DNA of 42,837 nt, from assembly GCF_000220395.1 (NCBI RefSeq), contig NW_004086045.1:1-42837 (forward strand). The letters run 5' to 3'. This document shows, piece by piece, positions 22,501 through 35,779 of the stretch (its first letter is position 1; each line of letters starts with the position of its first letter). Source of the stretch: Ichthyophthirius multifiliis. Its lineage: Eukaryota; Ciliophora; Oligohymenophorea; Hymenostomatida. The notes under the pieces were generated by a model. The model did no database searches, was not told where the DNA came from, and saw nothing but the letters and a program-made list of their open reading frames with translations. The translations under genes were made by a program, and so were the position numbers.

Positions 22501-25500
22501 ATTTGATGATTTTTTTTCGAAAAGTAACTCATAAATTTCTCAAAAATCATATATTTCGTAAAAATCATAATTTTCGTAAAAATCATAATTTTCTCAAAAA
22601 TCCTAAATTTCATAAAATAAATAAATAATGTAAAAATCTTAAATTTCTTAAAAATCTTAAAATATCGAAAAATCTTAAAGTTCTTAAAAATAATATAATA
22701 TTTAAAAATGTTAAAATTTCTTAAAGAAATAAGAATCTGATAATTTGTAAGTAAAATAAAGTTTTTAAAAAATTAAGATTTAAGCTAAAATAGTTATTCG
22801 TTTATTGAAAACGAAGAAGAAATTTAAAATTAATAATAAGAAGAGCATATTTCATCTAAAATTTTACAAAAATAATAATAAGGAGAAAATTTCAATTCAA
22901 TTATTGATAATACATAAAATTAAAATTATTATTAATAAAAGTAATAGAACTCGTAAAAAATAATAGATTATTCAGAAAATTAGTAAAATTTAGATATTTT
23001 TATTCAATAAAATAAAATAATTTCTTAAAATTCTTTTGTTTCTCAAAAATCAGAAAATTCATAAAATAAAAACAGTTAAATTTAAGAAAAAAATTAAGAT
23101 CTTGAAAATTCTTTAGGATCTTAAACATTATATGATTAATATTTATAAAATAGTTAAGTTTCCTAAGAAAATTAAAACTAAAAATAATTTAATATTAATG
23201 AAATTAATTTTGATGAATAAAATAGCTATAATGATTAATAAAGTGATCAAAAAGACTAATTGAATAGTTAAAAAAATTAAAATAGTCTTCAAAAAAGTTA
23301 AATAAGCATTTAATAAAGTGAAGGAGAGAAAAGTAATGGGATTAGTTAAAAAAATATAAAAAATTAATAATTTATTCTAAATATCTAATAAAGTAATGAT
23401 AAAAACTAATAAAATATTAAAAACGATTAAAAAAATGAATATAGTATAAATAAAAATAATCAAGAATAGAGATTTAATTAATTTTATCATCAAGATGAAA
23501 ATTATGAGAATACATAATTTGATAAAAACATAAATTCTTCATTTAATTAATAAAACTAAAATTAAATTTAAAATAATTATAAAGATTAATAATTTATATT
23601 TAAAAATATATAAATATAAAATAATATTTCATATGAAGAGAAAGTAAAACAATAAGAAAATCTTTCTATTTTTTAAAACGAAAATAATCAAAAAAGTTAA
23701 AATGACAATAATTATTAATGTGATTTTGAAGAAAATATAGTATATAATTAATAAAATATAGATAAGTAAGAATAAATTAATATTATATTAGATAATTAAA
23801 ATGACTCTTAAGAAGATAAAAATAAGTCTTAAAATAGCCAAAACAAATCTTAAAACAATTAAAATATACAGAATAATTAAAATGATTAATTCTTAAAATA
23901 AGAAAATTAAAAATAAAATAATGAAGTAAATTAGGATGAATTAGAGAATATCTAATAATAATTTTAAAATGATTAAAAAAAGTTATCTTAATAAAATATT
24001 TAAACTATTTAAACAAAATAATTCTAATTAAGTTAATTGAGTAAAAAAAATAGCAAATAATCATAAAAAAGTTAATCTAATTCTTAAATTCTTTAATCAA
24101 ATCATAAAAATTCTTTTTAATCAGATTAAGAAAATAATATGTTTGATGATTTTTTAGATTAAATAGATAACAATAGCTAATAAAGTTAAAAATCTTAATT
24201 ATATTCTAGTTAAAATTAAATATAAGAATAAATTTTAAATAATAAAAATAATTTATAGAGTAGTTAAATAAGTGCTAAAAATAAAGATTTGAACTGGGAT
24301 AATTTTATGAATCTTGAATAATAATAAAATTCTTAAATATCATAAAATACATAAAAATAAGAATCTGATAAAGAAAGCAATATTGATTAAAAAAGACAAA
24401 AAGATAAAATTATTGAAAATAATGAGAATAATGAGAATTTTAATAAAAGTCAAATAAGTCAAAATTGGGATTAAATATCTGAAGTTAAAATAGAAAATTC
24501 TAATTTAAGCCATTATTCAGTTTAAAACTATAATTAAAATAATATTAAAGATCTTAGCTCTTTCATTAAATAAAAAATCGAAATTATTTAAAAAAACCTG
24601 AATAAAAGTTTATAGTTATAATATAATTAAGGAGTATTTGAAAAAAAATAAGATTTTAGTTTACATGAATTATCTAAAGAAATATCTTTTATTTAAAATA
24701 AGAATATACCAATTTAAAATAATTTAAGTAAATCTTTGAAAAATATAGAAAATGATAAACAAAGTAACTTAAATATTTAAAAAAATAGCTTAGAAAATGA
24801 TTAAATTATTAATTTTTCCTAAAATTCAAATTAATAAATATCATAGAATAGTTCAGAAATATAACAAAATGAAAAAAGATTAGAAAAATAAAAAGATTAA
24901 TATTTTTCTTAATAAAATATTAATAATTAATTAGATGATTTTGAGTAAATAAGCCTTGATCAAATACATTAATTCAATTTATAAAAAAGTGAATAAAATT
25001 CACAAAAAAATGAATTAAATTCATAAAAAAAGATTAAAACTTTCGAAAAAAAAGTGAATAAAATTAATTATAAATGTAATAAGATTTATAAAATAATAAT
25101 AATAACTATAATTGGGATGATTTAATGGATATTTAGTCTTAAAATTCATAAATTTCAAAGCTTTCTTATTAAATATAATAACAAAATTTAAGTTAAACTA
25201 ATAAATAAAATATAAAAAAATAATAAAACGATTAAAGTATGGGATAATAAAGTAATATTCAATAAGATATTAATGATTTAAACTGGGATAATTTTATAGA
25301 TATATAACAATAATCTTCTAATAATTCGAAAAGTATTTCTTTGTAAAATAAATAAATTATTTAAACAAATTAAAGTTAAATTTGTAATATAGATTAAAAA
25401 AATAATAATGTATCCTATAATAGTTAAAAAAACTCTAATATATTTAATTAAAATCCATTTTAAATGAATATTGGTAGTAATTAATTTGATGACTTTTCAG

Positions 25501-28500
25501 ATTAAATAGAAAATACAAGTTAAAAGAGTTAAAATTTTTAATCATAAATGAGCGAAAATTAAATAAAAGAAAGTATTTTTACTACTAATAAAAAATTAAA
25601 TTATGATAATTTTGTTGAATAATAATAAAACTCTTATATATCATAAATAAGTTAAGAAAAATAATCTTAAATAGAAAATTAATTTAATTAAGAAAAATAA
25701 AATGTTAATAAAAGTTAAATTAGTGAATAAAATAATATAAATTGGGATTAACTTTCAGATATAAAATGTAATAATTCATAAACAAGTGAAAATTCTTATT
25801 AATATTATAAATAAAATAATAATTAATTCATATAAGAAAAAATGGAAATAATAAAATAAGATATAAATAATAGTTAAGAAAATAAACAATAAAGTTAAAA
25901 GCTAAGTTTAAATGAAATATCAAAAGAAATAAATTTTATTTAAAAGAGAAATGAATAAAATAGATTTTTACATTAAAAAGAAAAACAATTTCTTAAAGTA
26001 ATTTATCTTAAATGGATGTAAAAAATATAGAAGTTTAAAATTATAAACTATAAAATAGTTAATAATTAATTGAAGATTAAAATATATAAAAAAATAATTA
26101 ATTAAATCAATTGAAATAAAATTAATAATAAATTTAAAGTCAAAACAACTAATATAATATTTAATAAAATTATTATTAATAAGAAAAATCATCTTATGAT
26201 TCATAAAACTCAAATAAAAGTAATAAATAAAAGATTGAATCAAATATATAATAAATATCTAATAATGACTTTGTAGATATTATGTCATAAAATTCTTCAA
26301 GTTCTCATTATTCTTAAATATTTTAACAATAAATGCATTAAAGTAAAGATAATAATAGATCTTAATAAGCTTAAAGCATTAATTCTTTAGATTAAAATAT
26401 TTTTAATTAAGAAAATTATTAAAGTACTTAATTTAATAATTAGTTAGATGATAAAAGCTAAAAATCTATTTAGTAAATATAAATAAATTAATAAAATGGT
26501 GATAATAAATCATAAATAAGTTAAAAAAGTGGATAAAATGAAGATGTAAATTGGAATAATTTTATGGATTTAGAATCTTAAAACTCTTAATCTTAATTAT
26601 CATAAAATAGTATGTAATAATAATCAGAATTATATAATTAATAAAAGGATAAAAGTGTTTAATTATAAAATTAAGAAATTGAATAAAATATAAACATTTA
26701 TTAAAATAAAGAGAGTATAAATTAAAGTTAGATAAGTGAATAAATGAATATAAATTAAAATTCAGAAATAAAAAATAATTCATAATTAAGCCAAAATTCT
26801 TAATTTTTATAATAAGAAAATTAAATATAAAAATCACAATTTGCTGAATAAGAAATCTAATTTATGGAATAAAAACCACAAATATATAAAGAATATATAA
26901 GCAAAAGTGTTTAGTTTAAAAAAAGTTAAGAAAAAATAATAATAAAAGATGATTTAAGTTTACATGAGATTTCAAAAGAAAGAAATCCAATAAAATAAAA
27001 TAATTAATAAAAAAAGAAGTAAATTTAAAAGAAAATTTTATATAATTAAGGCTAAAATTATTTAAGTTTATAAAAAAATAATAGAGAATTATAAAAATAA
27101 AATAATTAAATAAAGTATTATTCTTAAAATTAAAATTAAATGGAGTAAAATATACTTAATTAAAGATAATAAATAGATTAAGAAAACAATTAATAAAAAA
27201 TGAATGAAGTAGATTAAATTAGATATAATTCTTAAGAAAATATTATAATAGATCCTTAAAATATTCAATAAGTTAAAAATGATGATTGGGATAATTTTAT
27301 GAATATTAGATCACTATCTAGTTCTTCTAATTTTTCTAAATAATTTTAATAAAATATAAGCCAAAATTAAAGTATAAATAAATAAGAAAAATAATAATAA
27401 AATTCTAAAATTTTTCAATAGAATTAAAGTAATTATTAAAAAGAAAATATTTAATTTTATAATTTTTTTTAATTAAATAGAAATAGACATTAAAAGTTAA
27501 AAAAAATTAAAATCTTAAGATAACTTTAATAGCAATAATTAATCATAAATAAGTTAAAATAGTATATAAAATAAAGATATAAATTGGAATAACTTTATGG
27601 ATTTTAAATCTTAAGAATCTTAATTATCATAAAATAGTATCTAATAATCATAAAGCAAATAAAAAGAATAAAATATTGAACTATAAAATTAAGAAATCGA
27701 ATAAAATATTAATATTTCTTAACATAAAGAGAGTACAAATAAAAGCTAAATAAGTGAATAAAATAATATAAATTAAGATTAAAATTCCGAAATAAAATAC
27801 GAAACTTCTAATATAAGCCAAAACTCATAATAGTTTTATAAATAAAACTTAAGTATAAAGTAAGCTTCTTTTAAAAAAGATATCAATATAAATAAATAAG
27901 AAGTATAAAATTAAGAATAGAATATAAAAAAATAATAAAGTTTTTCTATTACAAGTTAACCTTAAGATATTTAAGAATTATAATAAAATAAAATTAATAA
28001 TAATATAAATTGTTAAAACTAATAAAAAAGCATATCATAAATAAGCGTTAGTGAAAAAATATAAAAATAATCAAATGTTTCACGTCAAAGTAATGAAGAA
28101 AATATTCAAAAAAATTTTAATGAAGATTTATGGGATGATTTTATGGATATTATTTCTTAAAAAAGTTCTTAAAATTCAAATTTTTCTTTATAATTTTAAT
28201 AAAATGATTTCTAAAATAAAAGTAATTCATAAAACTAAAATGTTTTAAATAATTAAAATATATAATTTGATGAATTTTTTAATTAGCTTTAATAATAAAA
28301 AATCATATAACCAGAAGAGGAATAACAAAATAAATTAAATATAAATAATTCATAAATAAGTTAAAAAAATTATTAATGTGAAATAATAGATTAGGATAAA
28401 TTTAATGATTTTCAATAATAAAATTCATCAAAACAAGAAGAATCCTTTATGAATAATAAAGTTAATTAAATAATCCAAAAAAGCATATCTAAAATATAAA

Positions 28501-31500
28501 TTGTAAAAAATTCTTTCAAATAATCAGAAACAAGTTAATAAAAAAATTAACTTTGTAGTGATTGGGAGGAACTTTCTGATCTAAAATAAGAAAAAACAGA
28601 TAATAGTTAAATTTCTGAAATGTTTTATTAATAAAATGTCAAAAACAATAATTCTTCTTATAATAATTAATAATAAATATAATAAAATAATGAACATTTT
28701 AATAAAAAATATATAAATAAAAGCCTTTAAGAATAAAAAAGTTAAGAAAGTTTTGAAAAAAAAGAAAATTTAAGTTATTAAGAAATAAAAAAAGATTTTT
28801 TTTACGAAAAAACACAAAAACCTTTAAATTAAAATGAAAATTTAAAAAGTTCTGAATTATAAAATAATTAAAAAATAGTAGACTGTTCTTAAAATATTTA
28901 AATAGAAAACGAAGTAAGTGATATTTACTAAGAAAATCCTAGAAATGTTGATTGGGATAACTTTTAAGACTTAAAATCTTCTTAATCTTCACATAATTAA
29001 TCTTAATTTTCTTATTCGAGACATTAAATAAACGATTTGAAAAGTTAATCGTCTAATTAATAAAAATCAAAATGTCATGAAAATTAATTATAAGAAAAAT
29101 CATTAAAACAAAATAATATATAATGGGATGATTTAAATAACATTAGTTCTTAAAGTTCGTCATAAATATCGAAAAACTCAAATTCAATAAAAGTATAAAT
29201 TTATTAAAATAATTAATAATAAAAATAAGAAAGTTCTAAATAAAGCATTAAATAAGAAAATTTAAAACAAAGTATTAAGTAATAAGAAGATAAAGATATA
29301 ATAAAGGATAATTTAAATAAAATATAGTAATAATTATAAAATAATTCAAAAAGCTTTTCTTAATAAGACGAACAATTCTAATAAAATTATATAAATAAAT
29401 CTTAAAATAAAAGTATTAATAATACCTAAAAAAGTTAACAAAATTCTATTATTTTCGAATAGAATAAAGCATAATAATAGGATAATTAAAATTCCTAATT
29501 TAATAACTTTTTTAGTTAATTTGATAATAAAAGTTTTAAAAGCCAATAATCATAAATATAGTAATAGCAAAGTGATATTTAAATATAAAATAAATATGTT
29601 TTTAATTAAAAAATTAATAATAATTCAGACATAAGTAAATATAGTTAATAATATAAAGACTAGAATCAGGACGATTTTAGTGATTTAGAATAATAAAACT
29701 CATCTAAAGTATAATAAAATTAATAAAAAAGTTAATTTAGCCAAAAAGAAGAATAAAATAATATAAATTGGGACTAACTTTCAGATATAAAATATGAGAA
29801 TTCTTAAATAAGTGAAAACTCATTATAATATTATACAGAAAAATAATAATAATAATAAATAAGCGGAAGCTTATAATAAGAAGCAGAAAAGCATGAAAAT
29901 ACAATAGAGTTTTAAAAAGAATAACCTAAACATATAAGTAACTCTAATATTGAAAAAAGTTTAAATAAAACTTTATAAAAGTAAGACAATTAATTACATA
30001 AATCTGACTTTTCATAAAAAAGTTAAAAATCTGATTAAAAAATTACTATTTTCTAAGAAAAATAAAGCTTTTAAACTTTCGAAAACTCTTAAAATGATAA
30101 TGGTAAATAAAAAGATATTAATTGGGATGCCTTTGGGGATTTTAATGAAAATTTTTCAGAAAATTAAAGTATTTCATAAGAAAAAAGCATTAAATTTTCA
30201 CAATAAAATATTAATAAAGAATAATTTTAATAAAATATTAGTGTAAGTTAATAGATTTTGAATTAAAACGATGCTAAGGAAGAAAAAAATGGTGAATTTT
30301 CACATAAAAAAGATATATTATGGGATTAATTAAATAATTTTAATGATTAAAATCTAGATAATACTTCATTTTTTTCTGAAGGTAAAAATATTTTTAAAGA
30401 AAAAGAAGAAAATTCTTTTATTAAATACTAAAACTCTTAATAATAAAATTAAAATTAAATAAAGATATAATTAAAAGAAAACGAAAAAAGTAAAAGCTTA
30501 ATATCGAAAAAAGAAGACTCTTTAAAAAGGGAAGATTTAAACAATATAAAATCTCATATTTCATCATTATCTTCTTCATGTCATGAAATAAAAAATAATT
30601 AAAATATAAATGTGTTATAAAAGAATTTAAAAGAAGATTTATAATCTTAAAATAAAGTAGAAATCTTAAATGATATTTAAAAACAAAATTAAAATCAAAA
30701 ATAGCTTCTTTAAAATTAATAAGATTTTTAGAAAAATTCTTAAAAAGATTTATCTTCTTCTTTTTCATAAATTTTATTTGAAGAGTTAAAAAAATAAGAA
30801 TAATTAAATAAAATAAACGAATAAATAGAATAATAATTAGAAAAAACCTAATAAATAAATAAAATTAATTAATAAATTTAATCAAAAACTTATTAAAATG
30901 AATAATATAATAAATAAAAAATTAAATAAAAAAACAATTAGATTGAATAATAAAAATAATAAAGTATAATTAAACAATAAAGAAATCAAAAAAATAATAT
31001 ATCCAATATATAAATTAATAATTCAATTATAAGTGAAAAATCCAATGAAGAAAATTTAGAATAAAAAGGAATTTAAAGTTTAAATGAAATTACAAATGAT
31101 ATATCAATTATAAAAATATAAAAAAAACAATAAAAAGTAAATGAAGAAATCTTACAAATAAAATAATAAAAATAACAGAATTAACATTTAGAAGATTTCT
31201 TGGAAACAAAAAAAGTAAATATTTAATAAAAATAATAAATCAATAATCACAAAACTATTCAATTTCAATAAAAAGCTTAAAAAATCGATAAAATAAATTA
31301 AAGTTTAGACAAAAAACAAGAAAAAATGAAAATATAAAATGAATAAATAATCCTAAAATAACAAAATATCATCCAATAATTACTCTTATAAGAAGAATAA
31401 TAAAAACAAAAAGAAAATTTATAAAAAATAAACTAAAATTCGAATCTAGAAACTGATATTATATAAAAAAATAATGAATTTATTGAAAATACTAAAATAA

Positions 31501-33354
31501 AATATTAGAAAAATAATGATTTTTTAAAATAAATTAAAAATGATTTTCTTAAAGAAGATGAATAAATAGAAGATTTAGAATAAAAAAAGGTTTAATTTTC
31601 AACAAAAATTAATAAATTTTCTCCTTAAAATTATAATTCTCCATAAAAATTAAATGATTCCTTAAGATTAACTATAATATTAGATTAACAAATAGAACGA
31701 TAATACTAAAAAAAAGCAAAATAAAAATAAATAGAATAAAACTCATAAGCTAAAATATAAAAATTGATATAAAATAATGAAGAGAACTTCAAATAAAAAA
31801 ATAATAAAGAAAATTATAAACAATAAATTATTATTAATCAAACATTTTCTTCTTAAGAAGAATTTTAGTAATTAATCATATACTAATAAAAATGATCATT
31901 CAGGATCTTACTTATAAAAAAAGCTGAAGAAATTTAACAAAAAATTAATTTTCTTTTATTAAAATCTTAAAAAATTTCATCTGAATCTTCTATTGATTAA
32001 ATTAATATTTCCTATGACAAAATAAACATTCCTTTTTAAAAAATAGTACCATATTATGATAATAAAGAACAATCTTTTTCAGATTAATTAGAAAAAACAA
32101 TTTCTTTTTAACAAAAAGAAGAAATAAATAGTTCTTTTTCTCAATAGATTAATAGTAGTTATTTTTTAGAAGAAGAAAAAGAAAAAAAAACTGAAAAAAA
32201 AATATAGAAATTGGTAAATTTGAAAAATAACATATAGAAACTGGAAAAATTGAAAAAAAAAATATAGAAACTGGAAAAATTGAAAAATAAAATATAGAAA
32301 CTGGAAAAATTGAAAAAAAAATAAACTTTGGATAATTAAATATAGAAAATTTAAAAGACTAAGAAAAAGAAGATGAAGAATTCTTAAAAAAAAATGAATA
32401 ATTAAAATAATAACTATAATTTTTATTCAATAAATAAAGCTATAATTTAAACTCTATTTTAATATAATAAAAAATATAAACAAATTATTAAAAAACACCT
32501 TAAAAATTAATAAAAAAGTAAGAAAATTAGATACTTGAATAAATAAATTCCCAAGATATTCCTTAATATTAAACAGGAAAAGAAAATATCATTATAAATT
32601 AAAAAATAGAATAGAAAATAAAGCAAAAGCAAGAAAAAAAAGATTTAAAACATTAAAAAATACAAAAACAAGAATAAAAAGAAAAAATATAGGAAGAATA
32701 TGAATAAATATTTGATAAAATATAATAAATGGCACAAGAATCACTTTAAGAAATATAAAAAAATGAAAAAAACGATAATAATACACAAGATTAAATAAAT
32801 ATTTAAATATAGAATCTTAATATACAGTTAAATATATTAAAACAAACAAAAGACATTATTTAATCTAAAAATTACTCAGAAACAGAAGATAGTAAACATA
32901 GTATATAAATAAGTTAAAGTTCTAATAAATTATAAGAATTATTTGATAAATTTGAAAAATAAAAACAAGAAATTACATTATTTAAATAATAATTAAACCA
33001 AAAAAAATCTATTTAACAATAAAAATAACCTGAGAAAATACAATTAGAGGATCTTTAATAAAAACTACTTGAAATTCAAACTTTTGTGAAGGAAAATAAT
33101 CAAAAAAAAAAGAAGTTTCAAATTAATATGAAAATATCTCGAAAAATAAAATACATTTAGTAAATTGTTTAGCATAAAAGAGCTAATTTATTTAAAAAAA
33201 AGAGCCTAAAATTCATACTAAAGATTAAAAATCAACAAGCTTATATACACGCAATAATTCAAAAATATAAATAAATTTATAAAAAACTAAATTTTATAAA
33301 GAAAACTCATTTGATTATTCTATAAATAAATATAAAAAAAACTATATTTTATGA
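19582..33354 (+). CDS. Giant low-complexity protein with recurring W-D-x-F/L motifs
   Basis: An ATG at 19582 opens a frame that, after a 46-nt intron (19753-19798), runs nearly free of TGA to 33352-33354, about 4,570 aa. About ten single-base frame changes are needed, mostly at A or T runs (near 20310, 20650, 22775, 25045, 25995, 27475, 31875, 31918, 32180 and 33195). Composition is dominated by N, Q, S, K, I and E. From 20657 to 30330 there are 18 short motifs of pattern (N/D)-W-(D/N/E)-x-(F/L/I)-x-(D/N)-(I/L/F), usually followed by Ser/Gln-rich text such as SQxSSQIS. Examples are NWDNFMNLEQQQNSQIS and NWDAFGDFNE. Tryptophan is almost confined to these motifs. F-variants (QFDDFSDQIENTSQ, MFDDFLDQI) alternate with them. 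A second motif, LSLxEISKE, recurs five times. The C-terminal part (30780-33200) is K/E/Q-rich and coiled-coil-like. I recognise no family. A scaffold role is inference. Confidence 0.7.
20657..30345 (+). repeat. Array of 18 dispersed W-D-x-F/L protein motifs
   Basis: The TGG codons of the motif lie at 20657, 20921, 22352, 24295, 24466, 25113, 25284, 25743, 26552, 27287, 27585, 28131, 28563, 28953, 29124, 29769, 30123 and 30321. The fourth motif residue is Phe in nine, Leu in eight and Ile in one. Three adjacent pairs (24295/24466, 25113/25284 and 28953/29124) are each exactly 171 nt (57 codons) apart, which suggests copying of a two-motif unit. The 25743 and 29769 copies share a longer flank (INWDQLSDIK, then SENS). 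Confidence 0.75.
21788..21991 (+). repeat. 12-bp tandem repeat encoding E-E-K-S/N
   Basis: Seventeen in-frame copies of GAAGAAAAAAGT and close variants (AAC, AAT or ATT for the last codon, GAT for one GAA) lie within the giant gene. In the gene's frame they encode a highly charged EEKS/EEKN run, probably a single alpha helix or a disordered segment. Because the unit is a multiple of three, copy-number change would keep the frame. Confidence 0.9.
32206..32330 (+). repeat. Short tandem repeat encoding IETGKIEKK
   Basis: Four imperfect copies of a roughly 30-36-bp unit lie near the C-terminal end of the giant gene. In the best frame they read IEIGKFEKQ, IETGKIEKK, IETGKIEKQ and IETGKIEKK. The A runs between copies are also where the reading frame is least certain. 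Confidence 0.7.
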
Positions 33355-33434
33355 AATAAAAAAAACTTAAAATATATATGTTTTTCTATAAAAAAAATTA
33401 TTAAAAAAAAAAATAATATAAATATAAATATAAA

Positions 33435-33469
<35 letters not shown>

Positions 33470-35367
33470 TTTATATATATATATATATATTCATATCTTT
33501 TATTTTTTTAATTCTTATTAGTCAAAAAAATGATCATTGATACTATTAAAGATTTATTTTATTTCAATTAATTATATTAAATATTACACTAACTTCTTAA
33601 ATTCAGTCATTTTTTTTCAAAATTTATATTTTAAAAAAAATTATAATAAGACTCTTAAAATTTATAAAGATATATTGAATATTTAACTTAATTATAAATA
33701 CCTATTTTTTAAAAAAATATAACTTAATTTTTTTATTTTGTTTTTACTGATCTTTTTTTTTTTATTTAATTAATAAAAATCTTAGATTCAAATTAAAAGG
33801 GATTTTTTATTTTTTACTTTTTTTTATTTCATTGATTTAATTTTTAAAAAAACACACATAAATAAAAATATATTTACAATTATTATTATAAATATTTTTA
33901 ATACATATACTTTAGATTATTATTTATGACTATTTTCAAAACTTTTTATCTAATAAAAGATATATAAACTCCATTTATACTATCTCAAAAAGTTTATTTT
34001 TCTTTACAATGTAAATTTTATGAAAATTAAGAATTATAAATTCTAGTTTTATAGGAAAAAATATCCCACTTATTCTTAAATACTTATATCTGGCAAAAAG
34101 AATAATTTAACCCTTCAATTCAATATTTATTAATTAAATTTTTCATTTTATATATGTTATTTTCGAAGAAATGTTATTTTTTGTTATTATTAAATTATAT
34201 ATATATTACATACTGTATATAAATTTTTAGCTTATGCACAGGCTACTAACACACTTCAAATTCTTGTCCGTGATCATATGTTTAATGCTATTTTGTTTTT
34301 AAATAATTATGGATTTTTCTCTATTGACCTCATATATTTTTTTGTTGGTGCCTAGTCGTTTAGAATCTCCTCATGAATATTTAAATTAAAATACCTATAA
34401 ATTAAAAGCCAGATAATTCATTATTATTTTCAGTATTAGTTAATTATTTTTATATAAAAAGACATAAAGATGGTTTTAAATTAAAATCTTAAAATTCAAT
34501 TTATTATTTTTAGAAATTTTTGGTTAATTGGATTTTTATAATTTTAATTTTATGGATATCTGCATAAAGAGTAAATTTAATTTTAAGATTAATTATCATT
34601 TATTTATTACTTTTAATTATAATAAAAAAATATAAAATAATTTATTTAATTTTATATATATTTAAATTATAAGTAGTAATATATATTTTATTTATTTAAA
34701 TTCTGATTCTATAGATTTAAATTAATTGATATTTTGGCTTATATATTTTATTATTTTTTTAGTTTAGTATTAAAAAAAGGAGAATAATTTTCGATATAAA
34801 AAAATTAAATATGAATTTTATATTAATAACCTAAATCATAATTTTATTAAAAGCTTTTTTAAAATATTATAAAATATATATTATTATTATTAAAGTCTAA
34901 TAAAATGGTATTATAATAAAGAAATAAATATATTTTAAAAATATAAAAATTATTTATATATTATTTAAAAATATATAATAATATTTTTAAATAATATAAA
35001 AATAAATAAATATTTTTGAAAATTGAAATAATTGATTGAATAATTTTTATTGATAATATTATATAAAAATAATTATAAAAAAGATATTCGTAAGAATAAA
35101 AAATTATGATTTAATTAAATAAATGTTTAAAGTAATATTTATCTTATAATTTAATAAATATATATATATAAAAATAATAAATAATATTATATCTAAAATA
35201 AAAAATAAATAATAAATATATAAAAGTTATAAAAAATAAAGACTCTAATAAATAAAGTAAAATATTTAAAATAAAATATATTTATATAATAACTTTAATA
35301 AAGTAAATATAAATATATTTAATAAAAATGTAAAATTATAAAAATAAAAAAATATATATATATATTC

Positions 35368-35405
<38 letters not shown>

Positions 35406-35448
35406 TATAAAATAAATTATTTTATATATATATTTATAATAAGATTAA
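33355..35448. other. AT-rich intergenic region with (TA)n tracts
   Basis: About 2.1 kb with two (TA)n microsatellites, at about 33435-33491 and 35342-35403. No complete gene is supported. One short segment at 34227-34376 has better codon content and is listed separately. Confidence 0.55.
34227..34376 (+). pseudogene. Possible fragment of a membrane acyltransferase-like gene
   Basis: A 49-codon ciliate-code frame, LAYAQATNTLQILVR.., contains NNYGFFSIDLIYFFVGAQSF and ends in TGA. The GFFSIDLIYFF block loosely resembles the 'G.YSVD.FF.LSGFL' segment of NRF-6/acyltransferase-3 membrane proteins, which are numerous in ciliates. The segment has noticeably more G/C than its surroundings. No flanking exons carrying the rest of the domain can be found, so it may be a relic or chance. 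Confidence is low. Confidence 0.2.
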
Positions 35449-35705
35449 ATGATTTAAAAATAATTATTTACTAAACCTATACCTTAAACTTTATATAATT
35501 TACTTAAAATTAAATGCTATAAAAAAGATAAAGAAAATTTAAATAAAAAATTTTAAATAGAGAAATAGAATTATTTTAGTAAAGATTAGAAGAATCAAAC
35601 CAAAATATTTAAATTGAATAAAAAATACAGCCACTTATATCCAAAGAATGGTTAAGAAATCTAAGAAAGAAATATTCTTAAACAAAGTAGAAATATAATA
35701 AATGA
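35449..35705 (+). CDS. Small charged protein, family unknown
   Basis: Two overlapping readings exist. From the ATG at 35514 the frame is open for 63 aa to TGA at 35703-35705 (ILNREIELFQQRLEESNQ.., then ISKEWLRNLRKKYSQ). From the ATG at 35449 a different frame reads MIQKQLFTKPIPQTLYNLLK and joins the former if one A is added to the A6 run near 35546, giving about 86 aa. The C-terminal half is helical and basic, with a WLRNLRKKY segment. No family is recognised. The gene ends 74 bp from the tail of the minus-strand CEP20-like gene. The codon pattern and the TGA end argue that it is real, but it is short. Confidence 0.4.
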
Positions 35706-35779
35706 ATTTAAAAATTTAATTTATAAAAAAAATCTATACAAAAATAAATTTTATATATTAATATTTTATTTTATTTTTT

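Noticed and set aside
25968-26837. Minus-strand frames rich in Phe, Ile, Tyr and Leu
   Set aside because: They are the complement of Asn/Lys/Gln-rich coding sequence of the giant gene; such hydrophobic antisense frames recur throughout AT-rich DNA.
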